NCBI RefSeq assembly: GCF_021440345.1
Contig: NZ_JAKCNS010000003.1
Span: forward strand, 18,556-82,555
DNA: 64,000 bases
DNA from: Kluyvera intermedia
GTDB taxonomy: Bacteria > Pseudomonadota > Gammaproteobacteria > Enterobacterales > Enterobacteriaceae
Reading direction: 5' to 3'
The translations under genes and the position numbers were made by a program. How positions within the stretch are numbered: the stretch's first letter is position 1; the number at the start of each line of letters is the position of its first letter. Shown here in pieces: positions 8,032 through 18,758 of this stretch. A model generated the notes under the pieces. It saw only the letters and a list, made by a program, of their open reading frames with translations, made no database searches and had not been told where the DNA came from.

Positions 8032-9668
8032 TATTTCGCCCTCTTAGGCTCTGGATCTTTCTTATCCTTCGCTTCGAATACCAGCGCGTTGCTCTTCTCA
8101 TTCAATGTTTTCAGCACCGGCTGTAGTTCACGCAGTACCTGATCCAGACGCTGCATATCGGCAACCATTTTGTTGTAAGCCGCCGAACCCGGCTGGAAGC
8201 CCTGCATACTACGATTCAACTCGCGAAGCGTTTTCTGCATATCGGCCGGCAACTCCTGCGCTGACTGGCTAGCGGTGATTTTATTCAGGTTATCCAGCGT
8301 CGTTTGCAGACGACGCATCGTATTCTGAGTTTCACTGAGCGTATTGGTTGCCTGTTGAACCATCGGCGTGAGAGGCAGATTGTTAAATTTATCCAGCGTC
8401 TCCATCACTCGTTGCTGAATTTGCGCCAGGCCACCGCTTACCGAAGGAATAATATTGATACCATCGAATGTTTTCACATTAGAGATAGCCGGTTCTTTCG
8501 GGTAGAAGTCGAGATCAATGTACAGCGCGCCCGTGACCAGGTTCCCCGTTTTAAGCGATCCGCGCAGACCACGTTCAATCAATGCTGGCAGATGACCACG
8601 AATATCAGGACTCTCGCCAAACTGAGTGGCCAGGCGTTCAGGTTCAATCTGGATTTTCACCGGAATACGGTAGTCGCTGGACAATGCCTGGTGCAGCCTA
8701 TTGGAGAAGTACGGTACCTGAGCGACAGTCCCTAAACGAATGCCCCGGAACTCGACCGGTGCGCCAACCTGCAGGCCGCGAACCGAATCTTTGAAGAACA
8801 TCAGATAGTCAATATGCTGGGTATACAGCGAATCCTGAATACTTTTCTGATCGTCATAGAGTTTGAATTCGGTCTTCTCGACGATGGGTTGACCGAGATC
8901 GACGCCCTCCGGTACATCAAAGCTGACGCCGCCGCTAAATAATGTCGCCAGCGATCCCATTTCCACCCGCATCCCGGCAGAAGTGAGATCCATAGCCACA
9001 CCGCTGTCTTTCCAGAAACGCACGTTACTGGTCACCAGACGGTCGTTTGGCGCACTGATAAACAGCTGGTAAGAGATGCTGCGATTTTTTGGGTCAAAAG
9101 TACTGGTTTCGACTGACCCTACACGATAGCCGCGGAACAACACCGGATCGCCCGGATTCAGTTGCCCTGCTTTTTTGCTGTCGAGTACCACGCGAATACC
9201 TTTAGCATCCGGCGGCGCGAGTGGTGGGGCATCAAGCAACTGATAGTTGCTAGGCTCAGGTCCTTTCGATCCCGGCTGTAGTTCGATATAAGCCCCGGAC
9301 AATAGCGTCCCGAGCCCACTGATTCCTTCGCGGCCAATTTGCGGCTTCACAACCCAAAACACGGAGTCTTTATGCAGCAGTTTTTCCATGCCGGAATTCA
9401 GGCGCGCTTTAATTTCCACGTGCGTCAGATCATCGGTCAGGGTGGTACTCATCACCACGCCCACATCCACGCTGCGGCTTTTAATCGTCGTTTTACCACC
9501 CTCAATACCTTCAGCGTTGGTGGTGATTAACGTCACCTCCGGTCCCTGATGACTGTAATGATAAAACAGGATCCATGCGCCAATCAGCGCCGTGACAATC
9601 GGGAAGATCCAAACGGGAGACCAGTTTTTCACTTTCTGCACATTTGCCTCCCCACTCTTGGTTTCCAT
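8031..9668 (-). CDS. pqiB: PqiB, MCE-domain lipid-transport tube protein
   Basis: Protein of 545 residues (E. coli 546). One inner-membrane anchor at about residues 18-37 (VWIFPIVTALIGAWILFYHY) is followed by three MCE domains in the periplasm; the first contains GIEGGKTTIKSRSVDVGVV, the third VEFRGIRLGTV. A long C-terminal coiled-coil/needle region from about residue 420 ends in KKDPEPKRAK. PqiB hexamers form a tunnel for lipids across the periplasm. I chose the start METKSGEANVQKVK at 9668, which matches the E. coli N-terminus and lies 4 bases after the pqiA stop; an upstream in-frame start at 9728 would overlap pqiA. Confidence 0.95.
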   Translation of the reverse strand: METKSGEANVQKVKNWSPVWIFPIVTALIGAWILFYHYSHQGPEVTLITTNAEGIEGGKTTIKSRSVDVGVVMSTTLTDDLTHVEIKARLNSGMEKLLHKDSVFWVVKPQIGREGISGLGTLLSGAYIELQPGSKGPEPSNYQLLDAPPLAPPDAKGIRVVLDSKKAGQLNPGDPVLFRGYRVGSVETSTFDPKNRSISYQLFISAPNDRLVTSNVRFWKDSGVAMDLTSAGMRVEMGSLATLFSGGVSFDVPEGVDLGQPIVEKTEFKLYDDQKSIQDSLYTQHIDYLMFFKDSVRGLQVGAPVEFRGIRLGTVAQVPYFSNRLHQALSSDYRIPVKIQIEPERLATQFGESPDIRGHLPALIERGLRGSLKTGNLVTGALYIDLDFYPKEPAISNVKTFDGINIIPSVSGGLAQIQQRVMETLDKFNNLPLTPMVQQATNTLSETQNTMRRLQTTLDNLNKITASQSAQELPADMQKTLRELNRSMQGFQPGSAAYNKMVADMQRLDQVLRELQPVLKTLNEKSNALVFEAKDKKDPEPKRAK

Positions 9669-9672
9669 GCTT

Positions 9673-10932
9673 TTACGATTCCTTATGGCTTGATTCAGGT
9701 TCCCGATCCCAGGACAGGCGCGGATCAAAGGTCATTGCTGAGAACATAGTCATGATGACAACCAACGCAAACATCAGCGCACCAATGGCCGGGTAGATAT
9801 TCATTAACCCCCCAATGCGCACAAGCGCGGAGAGCACTGCAATTACAAACACATCGATCATTGACCAACGCCCGACGAACTCCACTACTTCATAAATCAG
9901 GTGCATGCGTTCGCTGTCCCGGTGACGACGTTTAAGCCCGTTCGCATCCAGACACAGCCAGGCAATAGCGATCATCTTCAACGTCGGGACCAAAATACTG
10001 GCGATGAAAATCACCATGGCCACCGGATACGAGCCTTCACTCCACAGCAGGATCACCCCGGCAATAATCGTCGACGGCATCTTGTCGCCCAACAGATCGG
10101 TAATCATGATTGGCAAGATATTGGCGGGGAGATAAAGCATGATTGATGTTACCAGCAGTGCAACTGTCCACTGAAGGCTGTTTTTACGCCTCACATGGCC
10201 TTTGCTGTGGCAACGAGGACACTCATGCAATTCTGCGGGGAGAATCGCCGTGCAGCACGAACAGGAGCGTAACCCCTGCTGCATCCCGGTTATTCCCGGT
10301 TTTAGCGGCCGAGAAAGCATTGGCATAGCGCCGATGTCGTCCCACAGCCAGCGGCGGTCGACGCACTGGAAAGTGCGCAGTTGCAGCAGACAGAAGAGAC
10401 ACCATGGCAGGAAGCTGCTGCCCACACCAACGTCGCCATAGGCCATCAGCTTCACAAAGCTCACCAGCACGCCAGCGAGGAAAATTTCCGCCATTCCCCA
10501 CGTTTTGAGCGTAAACAGAATACGCGCCAGGAATGTTTTAAGCCTGTAGGGCATTTTGACCTGATTGACCAGCAACAGAATGGTTATCAAGCAAAATGCC
10601 GGCACCAGCTGCACGAACAGCAGAAAAAAGGTGCCGAGGCTAGCGTAGTCTTCGGAAAACATAACGCTGGGGATTTCCAGCAGTTCAATTTCACTCTTGA
10701 CGCCTGCCACGTTCATACTGATAAACGGAAACAGGTTCGCCAGCAGCAGCATAAAGAGCGCCACCAGGACGTACGCCGTTGGGCGCCGTCTTGGTTCATC
10801 CCACGAAGTGGTTAGCGTTGTACCACAACGTGGGCAATTTGCCTTATGTCGATGCTCAAGGTGCGGCAACGCCACCAGCATGTCACACTGTGAACACAGA
10901 ATATGCTGCGCAGCATGATGTTGTTCGCACAT
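9673..10932 (-). CDS. pqiA: PqiA, inner-membrane subunit of the Pqi system
   Basis: Protein of 419 residues (E. coli 417). It consists of two repeated PqiA modules, each opened by a zinc-ribbon: CSQCDM with CPRCGT near the N-terminus and CSCCTA with CPRCHS near residue 230. Each module is followed by four hydrophobic segments (for example VLVALFMLLLANLFPFISM and ALLVTSIMLYLPANILPIMI). The gene was first found as paraquat-inducible (SoxRS); the protein is now seen as the membrane partner of the MCE protein PqiB. It lies 13 bases after uup and 4 bases before pqiB. Confidence 0.95.
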   Translation of the reverse strand: MCEQHHAAQHILCSQCDMLVALPHLEHRHKANCPRCGTTLTTSWDEPRRRPTAYVLVALFMLLLANLFPFISMNVAGVKSEIELLEIPSVMFSEDYASLGTFFLLFVQLVPAFCLITILLLVNQVKMPYRLKTFLARILFTLKTWGMAEIFLAGVLVSFVKLMAYGDVGVGSSFLPWCLFCLLQLRTFQCVDRRWLWDDIGAMPMLSRPLKPGITGMQQGLRSCSCCTAILPAELHECPRCHSKGHVRRKNSLQWTVALLVTSIMLYLPANILPIMITDLLGDKMPSTIIAGVILLWSEGSYPVAMVIFIASILVPTLKMIAIAWLCLDANGLKRRHRDSERMHLIYEVVEFVGRWSMIDVFVIAVLSALVRIGGLMNIYPAIGALMFALVVIMTMFSAMTFDPRLSWDREPESSHKES

Positions 10933-10945
10933 GAAAAGTCCTCAA

Positions 10946-12853
10946 TCAGGCGCCGTTTTTCAACGCTTCCAGATATTCCCATCGTTCAAACGCTTCTTCC
11001 AACGCCTGCTCTGCCTGCGTCATGTCAGCCAGTACCTTTTGAGTATGGTCATGAGGCTGGCTAAAGAACGTCGCATCGGCAACCTGTAACTGTAACGCTT
11101 CCAGATCCGCTTCCAGTTTTTCCAACTTTTGCGGCAGCTGCTCCAGTTCGCGCTGCAGGTTATAGCTTAATTTGCTACCCCCACGTTTGACAGTTTCTGC
11201 TTTTGGTTGGGCCGCTTCCGGAGTTTTTTTCACTGCCGCCTGTTGATGCGACTGTGATTGTGCCTGCTGCCCACGCGCATCGTGATAACCACCGACATAA
11301 CGACCAATACGCCCTTCACCTTCGAAGATCCAGCATTCGGTCACGGTATTATCCACAAACTGACGATCGTGGCTCACCAGCAGTACGGTTCCCTGGTAGC
11401 CATCGATAAGCTCTTCCAGCAGTTCGAGCGTTTCGACATCCAGGTCATTGGTTGGTTCATCGAGAATCAACAGATTGCTTGGTTTCAGGAACAGGCGCGC
11501 CAGCAGCAGACGGTTACGCTCACCGCCGGACAGCGCACGTACCGGCGTCATCGCTCGTTTAGGGTGGAATAAGAAGTCCTGCAGATAGCCTAGTACATGG
11601 CGCGGTTTACCGTTGACCATGACCTCTTGCTTACCTTCCGCCAGGTTATCCATTACCGTTTTGTCCGGATCCAACTCTGCACGGTGCTGGTCGAAGTAAG
11701 CTACTTCCAGCTTAGTACCCACGTGGATACGCCCGCTATCGGCCTGCAGCTGGCCCAACATCAGTTTAAGCAACGTGGTTTTACCGCAACCGTTAGGCCC
11801 AATCATGGCGATTTTGTCGCTACGCTGTACCTGTGCGGAGAAGTTTTTCACCAGCACTTTGCCATCGACCTGGTAATTGACGTCTTCCATTTCGAACACG
11901 ATCTTACCGGAACGCGAGGCCTCTTCGACCTGCATCTTCGCGCTGCCCATCACTTCACGGCGCGCGCTACGCTCGTTACGCATCGCTTTCAACGCACGGA
12001 CACGGCCTTCATTACGCGTACGACGTGCTTTAATGCCCTGACGGATCCACACCTCTTCCTGCGCGAGTTTGCGATCGAATTCGGCGTTTTGCAGTTCTTC
12101 AACGCGCAGCGCCTCTTCTTTCTCCAGCAGGTACTGATCGTAATTGCCAGGGTAGGTCACCAGATTACCGCGATCGAGATCGACAATACGGGTCGCCATG
12201 TTGCGAATGAACGAACGGTCGTGGGAGATGAAAATGATCGTCCCCTTGAAGGACTTCAGGAAGCCTTCCAGCCAGTCGATCGTTTCAATATCCAGGTGGT
12301 TGGTCGGTTCATCGAGCAGCAGCACACGCGGTGCGCTAACCAGCGCACGACCCAACGCCGCTTTACGCAGCCAGCCGCCGGAAAGCGAGGCCAGTTCGGT
12401 ATCCGCCGTCAGACCTAGTTGTTCCAGCACTTCATTAATTCGGCTTTCCAGCTGCCACAGGCCGTGGTTATCCAGCTGCTCCTGGACTTTCGCCAGCTCT
12501 TGCAGGTTTTTGTCGCTGGGATCGGTCATCACCAGATGCGAAGTCTCGTGATAACGCTTGAGATATTCAGCCTGTTCCGCAATCCCTTCGGCGACGAAAT
12601 CATAAACGCTACCCTCTACGTTACGTGGAGGATCCTGCTGCAGACGCGCCACAACCAGATCCTGCTCGTAGATGATTCGCCCATCGTCGAGCCCCAGTTC
12701 ACGGTTGAGAATTTTCATCAGCGTCGATTTGCCCGCGCCGTTTCGCCCAACCAGGCAGACTCGCTCGTTATCCTCAATATGCAGCTCGGCATTATTGAGA
12801 AGCGGCGCATCGCTGAATGACAGCCAGGCGCCATGCATACTAATTAATGACAT
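10946..12853 (-). CDS. uup: Uup, ABC-F family ATPase
   Basis: Protein of 635 residues, full length. Two ABC cassettes without membrane segments: Walker A GRNGAGKST near residue 36 and GPNGCGKTT near 353; signatures LSGGWLRK and LSGGERNR; Walker B followed by DEPTNHLDIE and DEPTNDLDVE. A linker with charged helices lies between them, and a C-terminal coiled-coil DNA-binding domain starts near residue 560 (RELEQLPQKLEKLEADLEAL). ABC-F proteins act at the ribosomal E site; loss of Uup in E. coli raises precise transposon excision. It starts 12 bases after rlmKL and precedes pqiA, so it belongs to the same leftward run. Confidence 0.96.
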   Translation of the reverse strand: MSLISMHGAWLSFSDAPLLNNAELHIEDNERVCLVGRNGAGKSTLMKILNRELGLDDGRIIYEQDLVVARLQQDPPRNVEGSVYDFVAEGIAEQAEYLKRYHETSHLVMTDPSDKNLQELAKVQEQLDNHGLWQLESRINEVLEQLGLTADTELASLSGGWLRKAALGRALVSAPRVLLLDEPTNHLDIETIDWLEGFLKSFKGTIIFISHDRSFIRNMATRIVDLDRGNLVTYPGNYDQYLLEKEEALRVEELQNAEFDRKLAQEEVWIRQGIKARRTRNEGRVRALKAMRNERSARREVMGSAKMQVEEASRSGKIVFEMEDVNYQVDGKVLVKNFSAQVQRSDKIAMIGPNGCGKTTLLKLMLGQLQADSGRIHVGTKLEVAYFDQHRAELDPDKTVMDNLAEGKQEVMVNGKPRHVLGYLQDFLFHPKRAMTPVRALSGGERNRLLLARLFLKPSNLLILDEPTNDLDVETLELLEELIDGYQGTVLLVSHDRQFVDNTVTECWIFEGEGRIGRYVGGYHDARGQQAQSQSHQQAAVKKTPEAAQPKAETVKRGGSKLSYNLQRELEQLPQKLEKLEADLEALQLQVADATFFSQPHDHTQKVLADMTQAEQALEEAFERWEYLEALKNGA

Positions 12854-12865
12854 TCTTTATTCCTT

Positions 12866-14971
12866 TCAGGCTGTGGTAATCAGCCAGCAGTTGTGGATCT
12901 GACGGTTACGGGCAAAATCTGGTGACTGTGTTTTTTGGGTAATATCTTGTGCTTTCAGTCCCAGTTCAGCCAGACCGTCGTGGTCCATACGGAAACCGCG
13001 TTTGTTGTTGGAGAACATAATGGTGCCGCCTTTACGCAGCAGACGTTTCAGATCTTTCATCAAACGCAAATGATCGCGCTGAACATCAAACGCATCTTCC
13101 ATACGTTTGGAGTTTGAGAAGGTTGGCGGATCGATGAAGATAACGTCAAATTGTTCGTCGGTATCGCGCAGCCATGACAGCACGTCGGCCTGCATCAGGC
13201 GATGCGGGCGACCGGTCAAGCCGTTCAGGCGCAGGTTGCGTTCGGCCCACTCAAGATAGGTGCGTGACATATCAACGGTAGTGGTAGAACGTGCACCGCC
13301 CAGACCCGCATGAACGCTGGCACTGCCGGTATAAGAGAACAGGTTAAGGAAATCCTTACCTTTGCTCATCTGCCCCAGCATGCGGCGGGCAATACGGTGA
13401 TCGAGGAACAGACCGGTATCCAGATAATCGGTCAGGTTGACCCACAGGCGCGCGTTGTATTCGCTCACCTCCATAAAGTCGCCCTTCTCGTTCATCTTCT
13501 GATACTGGTTTTTGCCCTTCTGACGTTCGCGGGTTTTCAGCACCAGTTTATTTGGTGCAATACCCAGTACGGAGATGGTTGCGGCGATGATGTCGAACAG
13601 ACGCTGGCGCGCTTTGTTAGCATCGACGGTTTTCGGCGGCGCATATTCCTGCACTACAACCCAATCGGCGTAACGGTCAACGGCAACGTTATATTCCGGG
13701 AGGTCGGCATCATACAGGCGGTAGCATTCGATACCTTCCTGCTTCGCCCACTTTTCATATTTCTTCAGATTCTTACGCAGACGGTTGGCATAATCTTCGG
13801 CCACTGTCGCTTTCGTTTCACCGGTGCTTTCCGCCAGGTGATAGTTTTTCTGCACACAGTCCAGCGGGCCGTTTTTGGCTTTAAACTGGCGTTCGGCGCG
13901 CAGAGACACGCAGCTTAACAACTCTGGCGAGGCACTAAACAGCGATAAATTCCAGCCACCAAACTGGCTTTTCATGGTGCGACCCAGCAGGCTATGCAAT
14001 GCAATCAGCGCCGGTTCACTTTCCAGACGCTCACCGTACGGCGGGTTACTGATAACCGTGCCGTATGGGCCTTTTGGCAATGGATTGCTAAGCTGTGCGA
14101 CGTCTTTTTCTTCAAAAGTGATGAGCTCGCCAATACCTGCACGGCGGGCGTTGCTACGGGCAATGTCAACCACGCGTCGATCAGTATCGGAACCAAAGAA
14201 ACGCGATTCATACGCGGCTAAACCAGCGCGGGCACGAGTTTGCGCATCCGCTTTCACTTCTTGCCAGATAACTTCGTCGTGCTGAGCCCAGCCGCTAAAA
14301 CCCCAGTGGCTACGGTGCAGCCCCGGTGCCCGGTCGGTGGCCCACATCGCCGCTTCAATCAGCAGCGTCCCGGAACCACACATTGGATCGAGTAATGGCG
14401 TACCCGGTCTCCAGCCAGAACGCATGACGATAGCTGCCGCCAGATTCTCTTTGATCGGCGCCATACCGGCGCGATCGCGATAGCCACGCAGGTGCAGGCC
14501 GTCGCCGCTCAGATCGAGAGAAATGTAGGCGGTTTCTTTGTTCAGACGAACGTTAATGCGTAGATCTGGATTTTCGCGATCGACGTTCGGGCGTGGCAGA
14601 TTTTTGCGCGTAAAGGCATCAACGATGGCGTCTTTCACCTTCAGCGCACCGTACTGGCTATTACGAATGCTATCGTTCAGACCGCCAAAGCTCACCGCGA
14701 AGGTGGCATCCGGGGTAAAGATCGATGTCCAATCGATGGCCTGTACGCCAAGATAAAGATCGAGATCGCTCCAGACGCTACATTCTCCCAGCGGCATCAT
14801 GATGCGCGACGCCAGGCGACTCCACATCAGGCTTTTGTACAGAAGCTGCGTATCGCCCTGAAAATGGACGCCACCCTGGGTGATCTGGCACTCTTGCGCA
14901 CCCAGACCTTCCAGTTCAGTTTTTAACAGCTCTTCCAGCCCACGGGCCGTACTGGCAAACAGAGAATTCAT
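12866..14971 (-). CDS. rlmL: RlmKL, bifunctional 23S rRNA methyltransferase (m2G2445 and m7G2069)
   Basis: Protein of 701 residues (E. coli 702). An N-terminal ferredoxin-like/THUMP region (to about residue 155) leads into the RlmL methyltransferase with [19 protein letters not shown] and the catalytic NPPYGERL near residue 310. The second half is RlmK, with [20 protein letters not shown] and [11 protein letters not shown]. The two activities modify neighbouring positions in domain V of 23S rRNA. It is the first gene of the leftward run that continues into uup and pqiABC and is divergent from ycbX. Confidence 0.96.
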   Translation of the reverse strand: MNSLFASTARGLEELLKTELEGLGAQECQITQGGVHFQGDTQLLYKSLMWSRLASRIMMPLGECSVWSDLDLYLGVQAIDWTSIFTPDATFAVSFGGLNDSIRNSQYGALKVKDAIVDAFTRKNLPRPNVDRENPDLRINVRLNKETAYISLDLSGDGLHLRGYRDRAGMAPIKENLAAAIVMRSGWRPGTPLLDPMCGSGTLLIEAAMWATDRAPGLHRSHWGFSGWAQHDEVIWQEVKADAQTRARAGLAAYESRFFGSDTDRRVVDIARSNARRAGIGELITFEEKDVAQLSNPLPKGPYGTVISNPPYGERLESEPALIALHSLLGRTMKSQFGGWNLSLFSASPELLSCVSLRAERQFKAKNGPLDCVQKNYHLAESTGETKATVAEDYANRLRKNLKKYEKWAKQEGIECYRLYDADLPEYNVAVDRYADWVVVQEYAPPKTVDANKARQRLFDIIAATISVLGIAPNKLVLKTRERQKGKNQYQKMNEKGDFMEVSEYNARLWVNLTDYLDTGLFLDHRIARRMLGQMSKGKDFLNLFSYTGSASVHAGLGGARSTTTVDMSRTYLEWAERNLRLNGLTGRPHRLMQADVLSWLRDTDEQFDVIFIDPPTFSNSKRMEDAFDVQRDHLRLMKDLKRLLRKGGTIMFSNNKRGFRMDHDGLAELGLKAQDITQKTQSPDFARNRQIHNCWLITTA

Positions 14972-15069
14972 ATCGTCACTTTTACTCGCAGAAAATTGTT
15001 GCGCATTATAGCCAATCTGCGGCCCATGTCATAAAGTTAAAGGCTTAATTTCGACTCAGGGACAGCGTT

Positions 15070-16179
15070 GTGGCTACATTATCGCGGCTTTTTATTCATC
15101 CGGTGAAATCAATGCGGGGTATTGGGCTCACGCATGCATTCGCTGATATTAGCGGAATGGCGTTTGACCGCATTTTTATGATTACCGAACCTGATGGCAC
15201 CTTTATTACCGCCCGTCAGTTTCCGGCGATGGTGCGCTTTACCCCCGCCGTCTTGCACGATGGTCTCCATCTCACCGCCCCCGACGGCAGCAGTGCGCTG
15301 GTGCGGTTTGCTGATTTCACCGGTCAGACGTCGCCGACCGAAGTGTGGGGCAATCATTTTACCTCGCATATCGCCCCAGACGCTATCAATCAGTGGCTTT
15401 CGCCCTTCTTTAAGCGTGATGTCCAGCTGCGCTGGCTCGGAAATAACCTGAGCCGTCGCGTCAAGCGCCACGACGCGGTGCCGCTCTCTTTTGCCGATGG
15501 TTTCCCTTTTTTACTGACTAACGAAGCCTCGCTGCGCGACCTTCAGCAGCGCTGTAAAGCCAGCGTGAGTATGGAGCAGTTCCGTCCCAATCTGGTGGTG
15601 ACGGGCGTGGAGGCATGGGCGGAAGACACCTGGAAAACAATTCGCATCGGCGCAGTAGTTTTTGACGTCGTGAAACCCTGCAGTCGATGCATCTTTACCA
15701 CCATCAGCCCAGAAAAAGGGCAAAAACACCCGAGTGGAGAACCACTGAGTACGTTGCAATCCTTCCGTACCGATCCTGCAAACGGCGACGTTGATTTTGG
15801 CCAGAATCTGATTCCTCGCAATAGCGGCGTGATTCGCGTCGGCGATGAGATGGAAATTCTGACCACCGGGCCGGCAAAAATCTATAGCGCCGGGAAAAGC
15901 GATGATGTCATAGCGCCACAGGTTCAACAGAATGCGTTGGTTGAAATTGACTGGGAGGGAAAAACGTTCAGCGGCAATAATCAGCAAATTTTGCTTGAGC
16001 AGCTTGAACAGCAAGGTATTCGGGTGCCCTACTCCTGCCGCGCCGGGCTATGTGGTAGCTGTCGGGTTACGCTGGTAGGCGGAGAAGTAAATCCGCTGAA
16101 GAAAAGCGCGATTCGCAACGATGGCACCATTCTAAGCTGCAGCTGCGTTCCGAAAACGGCGCTGAAGCTGAAGCTTTAA
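15070..16179 (+). CDS. ycbX: YcbX, MOSC-domain molybdoenzyme with C-terminal 2Fe-2S ferredoxin domain
   Basis: Protein of 369 residues. An N-terminal MOSC_N beta-barrel ([12 protein letters not shown]) is followed by the MOSC domain with the Moco-ligating cysteine in [14 protein letters not shown]. The C-terminal ferredoxin domain has the cluster motif CRAGLCGSC plus a later cysteine in SCSCVPK. YcbX reduces N-hydroxylated base analogues such as 6-hydroxylaminopurine. The start is GTG at 15070, preceded by CAGGGAC at good spacing, and the protein begins [11 protein letters not shown] as in E. coli. Its stop overlaps the convergent zapC stop by four bases. Confidence 0.95.
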   Translation: MATLSRLFIHPVKSMRGIGLTHAFADISGMAFDRIFMITEPDGTFITARQFPAMVRFTPAVLHDGLHLTAPDGSSALVRFADFTGQTSPTEVWGNHFTSHIAPDAINQWLSPFFKRDVQLRWLGNNLSRRVKRHDAVPLSFADGFPFLLTNEASLRDLQQRCKASVSMEQFRPNLVVTGVEAWAEDTWKTIRIGAVVFDVVKPCSRCIFTTISPEKGQKHPSGEPLSTLQSFRTDPANGDVDFGQNLIPRNSGVIRVGDEMEILTTGPAKIYSAGKSDDVIAPQVQQNALVEIDWEGKTFSGNNQQILLEQLEQQGIRVPYSCRAGLCGSCRVTLVGGEVNPLKKSAIRNDGTILSCSCVPKTALKLKL

Positions 16180-16718
16180 ACGGCCTGTTCCAGGCTGTAG
16201 CCGTCCAGCCCCGGTTGGGGTTGCAGCCTGTCGTTCATCACTTTAATCGGATCGCCTAACTGCATGGTTCGTCCAGCAAGGACCAACCCAGGCTGGGCAA
16301 GCAGGCAGAGCGCAGCATTCTCTCCAGGTTCAACCACCAACAAATTCACCTGACTGTCGTCATCACTTAGCCATACACAGGCGGCATCTCCGGTGGTCGG
16401 AGCCCATGCGTCCTGATGGGCGCGAAAATGCCAGCTTTTCGGCATTTGCGGTTTAAGGAAACGAATCGCTACCAGCGCATTTAAGATAAGCTCCGCACGA
16501 TGTTCTTTTGACAGTACAAGGTCGCGACATTTTTCTTCAAAGGAAAAATAAAGCGCGGCATCATCAACACAAAAACCGGTTGGGTCAAAAGCATCAGGCG
16601 TTAACATTCGACGAGCAAAACGCGAGCGAAATAACATGCCATTGGCTAAATCGAGCATCATACGATCGTGCTCTTCATCATAATACCAACGCCAGTTATC
16701 ATCAGGTTTAATTCGCAT
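16176..16718 (-). CDS. zapC: ZapC, FtsZ-ring stabilising protein
   Basis: Protein of 180 residues, same length as E. coli. It begins [20 protein letters not shown] and ends [11 protein letters not shown], both typical. ZapC binds FtsZ in the cytoplasm and promotes polymer bundling at midcell. It lies downstream of pyrD on the same strand with 164 bases between them, and its last four bases overlap the end of ycbX on the other strand. A short hairpin at 16838-16861 lies between pyrD and zapC. Confidence 0.95.
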   Translation of the reverse strand: MRIKPDDNWRWYYDEEHDRMMLDLANGMLFRSRFARRMLTPDAFDPTGFCVDDAALYFSFEEKCRDLVLSKEHRAELILNALVAIRFLKPQMPKSWHFRAHQDAWAPTTGDAACVWLSDDDSQVNLLVVEPGENAALCLLAQPGLVLAGRTMQLGDPIKVMNDRLQPQPGLDGYSLEQAV

Positions 16719-16882
16719 TTGTCTCCCCCGTCATTTTTGCCTCCATTGCTGTGCCTGTTCTTCCGTTGCGTGACTTTGTCTTAAATAATAAAAGACCAAT
16801 ATGTTTAAATAAGCAACAATATGGAAATATAAAGCAACCAGGGCTGGAAATAAAGCCCTGGATCACATTACGAGGAAAAAGA

Positions 16883-17893
16883 CTAGATATGCGTGATGAT
16901 TTCTTTAATCAGCGGTGGGCCTTTAAAAATAAAGCCGGAATAGATCTGCACCAACGAAGCGCCAGCCGCAATCTTCTCGCGAGCTGCAATCACCGAATCG
17001 ATCCCACCAACACCAATAATAGGCAGTTGGCCTTTTAATTCCGCCGACAGCATACGAATAATCTCGGTGCTTTTTAATTGTAATGGACGGCCACTTAGTC
17101 CACCCATTTCATCACAATGTTTCATCCCCTGAACCAGAGAACGATCTAATGTGGTATTGGTCGCAATTACCCCATCAATATTATGGCGAACTAAACTATC
17201 GGCCACCTGGATCAACTCTTCATGAGAAAGATCCGGCGCGATCTTTACGGCCACCGGAACATATTTATGGTGTTTTCCCTGGAGTTCAGATTGTTTATTT
17301 TTAATACCAGAAAGTAAATCATCCAGCGCTTCGCCATATTGCAACGTACGTAACCCTGGGGTATTTGGTGATGAAATATTGATCGCAATATAACCGGCAT
17401 AGGCGTAGATTTTTTCCATACAAATCAGATAGTCATCTTTGCCTTGCTCGACAGGGGTATCTTTATTCTTGCCAATATTAATTCCCAGAATACCGTCGAA
17501 ATGCGCTTTTTTAACGTTCTCTACCAGGTTATCAACACCGTGGTTATTGAAACCCATGCGGTTGATCAAACCTTCAGCATCGACCAGACGGAACAGACGC
17601 GGCTTGTCGTTACCCGGTTGCGGGCGCGGCGTCACGGTACCGATCTCGATCGAACCGAAGCCCATGGCCCCTAAGGCATCAATACATTCACCATCTTTAT
17701 CCAGACCCGCAGCCAGACCCAGTGGATTTTTAAACGTCAATCCCATGCAGGTGACCGGTTTTTCCGGCAACTTCTGGCGCACTAAAGCTTCCAGTGGTGT
17801 TCCGGTAATACGGCGTAATTGTTGAAATGTTAATTCATGGGCGCGCTCTGGATTGAGCTGAAAAAGTGCTTTACGAACGAAGGGATAGTACAT
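16883..17893 (-). CDS. pyrD: PyrD, class 2 dihydroorotate dehydrogenase
   Basis: Protein of 336 residues, full length. PyrD oxidises dihydroorotate to orotate at the inner membrane and passes electrons to quinone. The amphipathic N-terminus ([21 protein letters not shown]) is the quinone/membrane domain of class 2 enzymes. The barrel carries the catalytic Ser in [14 protein letters not shown] and FMN-binding segments such as GVGGIDS and [12 protein letters not shown] chose ATG 17893, which gives the family N-terminus; an in-frame ATG at 17920 lies within the leader hairpin. Expression is probably controlled by start-site switching in the leader. Confidence 0.97.
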   Translation of the reverse strand: MYYPFVRKALFQLNPERAHELTFQQLRRITGTPLEALVRQKLPEKPVTCMGLTFKNPLGLAAGLDKDGECIDALGAMGFGSIEIGTVTPRPQPGNDKPRLFRLVDAEGLINRMGFNNHGVDNLVENVKKAHFDGILGINIGKNKDTPVEQGKDDYLICMEKIYAYAGYIAINISSPNTPGLRTLQYGEALDDLLSGIKNKQSELQGKHHKYVPVAVKIAPDLSHEELIQVADSLVRHNIDGVIATNTTLDRSLVQGMKHCDEMGGLSGRPLQLKSTEIIRMLSAELKGQLPIIGVGGIDSVIAAREKIAAGASLVQIYSGFIFKGPPLIKEIITHI

Positions 17894-17908
17894 GAACTCT
17901 CCTGGATT

Positions 17909-17995
17909 CCCGGTGTGCAAACCGGGGGCGTATTATGTGCGATCTTGCTACGAAAGGGAATTGACCTATGGCAAAAAAAGCGCAATCGTTTTCCT
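17909..17995 (-). promoter_or_regulatory. pyrD promoter, C-run start-switch hairpin and PurR-like operator
   Basis: On the minus strand a -10 CATAAT (17932-17937) is followed at the expected start point by a run of C residues (17924-17928). A stem ACCGGG / CCCGGT (17921-17926 with 17909-17914) can then cover the ribosome binding site. This is the E. coli/Salmonella arrangement in which CTP-rich cells start at C and form the hairpin, and starved cells start further down and avoid it. GCGCAATCGTTTTCCT at 17980-17995 resembles the PurR operator (ACGCAAACGTTTTCNT). Confidence 0.85.
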
Positions 17996-18144
17996 TCATA
18001 TGGCCCACGCAGCGCTACACCATATGCATTTTCTGGTAAACCTACGCCAGAAAAAGTATTTCGCCTCCCCTTCGGCCTCTGACACACTAGCTAAAATGTT
18101 ATCAATTTTAGTTCAATGTTTGTTTTTAGTTATAAGGAGAGGTT

Positions 18145-18720
18145 ATGCGCGTCATTACTTTAGCAGGCAGCCCCCGCTTTCCTTCTCGCTCAAGCGCCCT
18201 GCTGGAGTACGCTCGCGAGAAGCTTTCAGCGGCGGATGTCGAAGTGTTTCACTGGCACCTACAGAACTTTGCGCCGGAGGATCTGTTTTACGCCCGCTTT
18301 GACAGCCCGGCGCTACAAACCTTAACCGAACAGCTAGCGCATGCCGACGGACTCATTATTGCGACCCCGGTCTATAAAGCCTCATTCGCTGGGGCGTTAA
18401 AAGCGCTGCTTGATCTGCTGCCAGAACGCGCACTGGAAGGAAAAATCGTGTTACCACTGGCGACCGGTGGGACAATCGCACATATGCTGGCGGTGGATTA
18501 CGCCCTCAAACCGGTGCTGAACGCGCTGAAAGCGCAAGAGATCCTGCAAGGTGTCTTTGCCGATGATAGTCAAGTGACCGACTATCAGCATAAACCGCAG
18601 TTTAGTCAGAATCTGCACAATCGCCTCGATAGTGCTCTGGAAACATTCTGGCAAGCCTTGCATCGCCGGGATATACAAGTTCCCAGGCTAGGTGCGGCGC
18701 GACAGGCCGAGCATGTTTGA
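18145..18720 (+). CDS. ssuE: SsuE, NADPH-dependent FMN reductase, standing alone
   Basis: Protein of 191 residues. The flavodoxin-like fold is clear: [20 protein letters not shown] at the N-terminus, [20 protein letters not shown] and [19 protein letters not shown]. In E. coli SsuE supplies FMNH2 to the alkanesulfonate monooxygenase SsuD and is the first gene of ssuEADCB. Here a strong terminator follows the stop directly and pepN comes next, so the monooxygenase and transporter genes are missing from this place. The last 11 residues ([11 protein letters not shown], after the conserved QVP) differ from the E. coli end as I recall it. The tail could be natural divergence, or it could be a scar formed with the end of ssuB. 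AAGGAGAGG before the ATG is a good ribosome binding site. Confidence 0.9.
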   Translation: MRVITLAGSPRFPSRSSALLEYAREKLSAADVEVFHWHLQNFAPEDLFYARFDSPALQTLTEQLAHADGLIIATPVYKASFAGALKALLDLLPERALEGKIVLPLATGGTIAHMLAVDYALKPVLNALKAQEILQGVFADDSQVTDYQHKPQFSQNLHNRLDSALETFWQALHRRDIQVPRLGAARQAEHV

Positions 18721-18721
18721 T

Positions 18722-18758
18722 AAAAAAAACGCCGCATGGAAAACCAGCGGCGTTTTTT
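18722..18758. terminator. Bidirectional terminator between ssuE and pepN
   Basis: Stem CGCCGC (18730-18735) / GCGGCG (18747-18752) flanked by eight A before and six T after, so it can end transcripts from both ssuE (+) and pepN (-). It begins one base after the ssuE stop codon. Confidence 0.93.
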
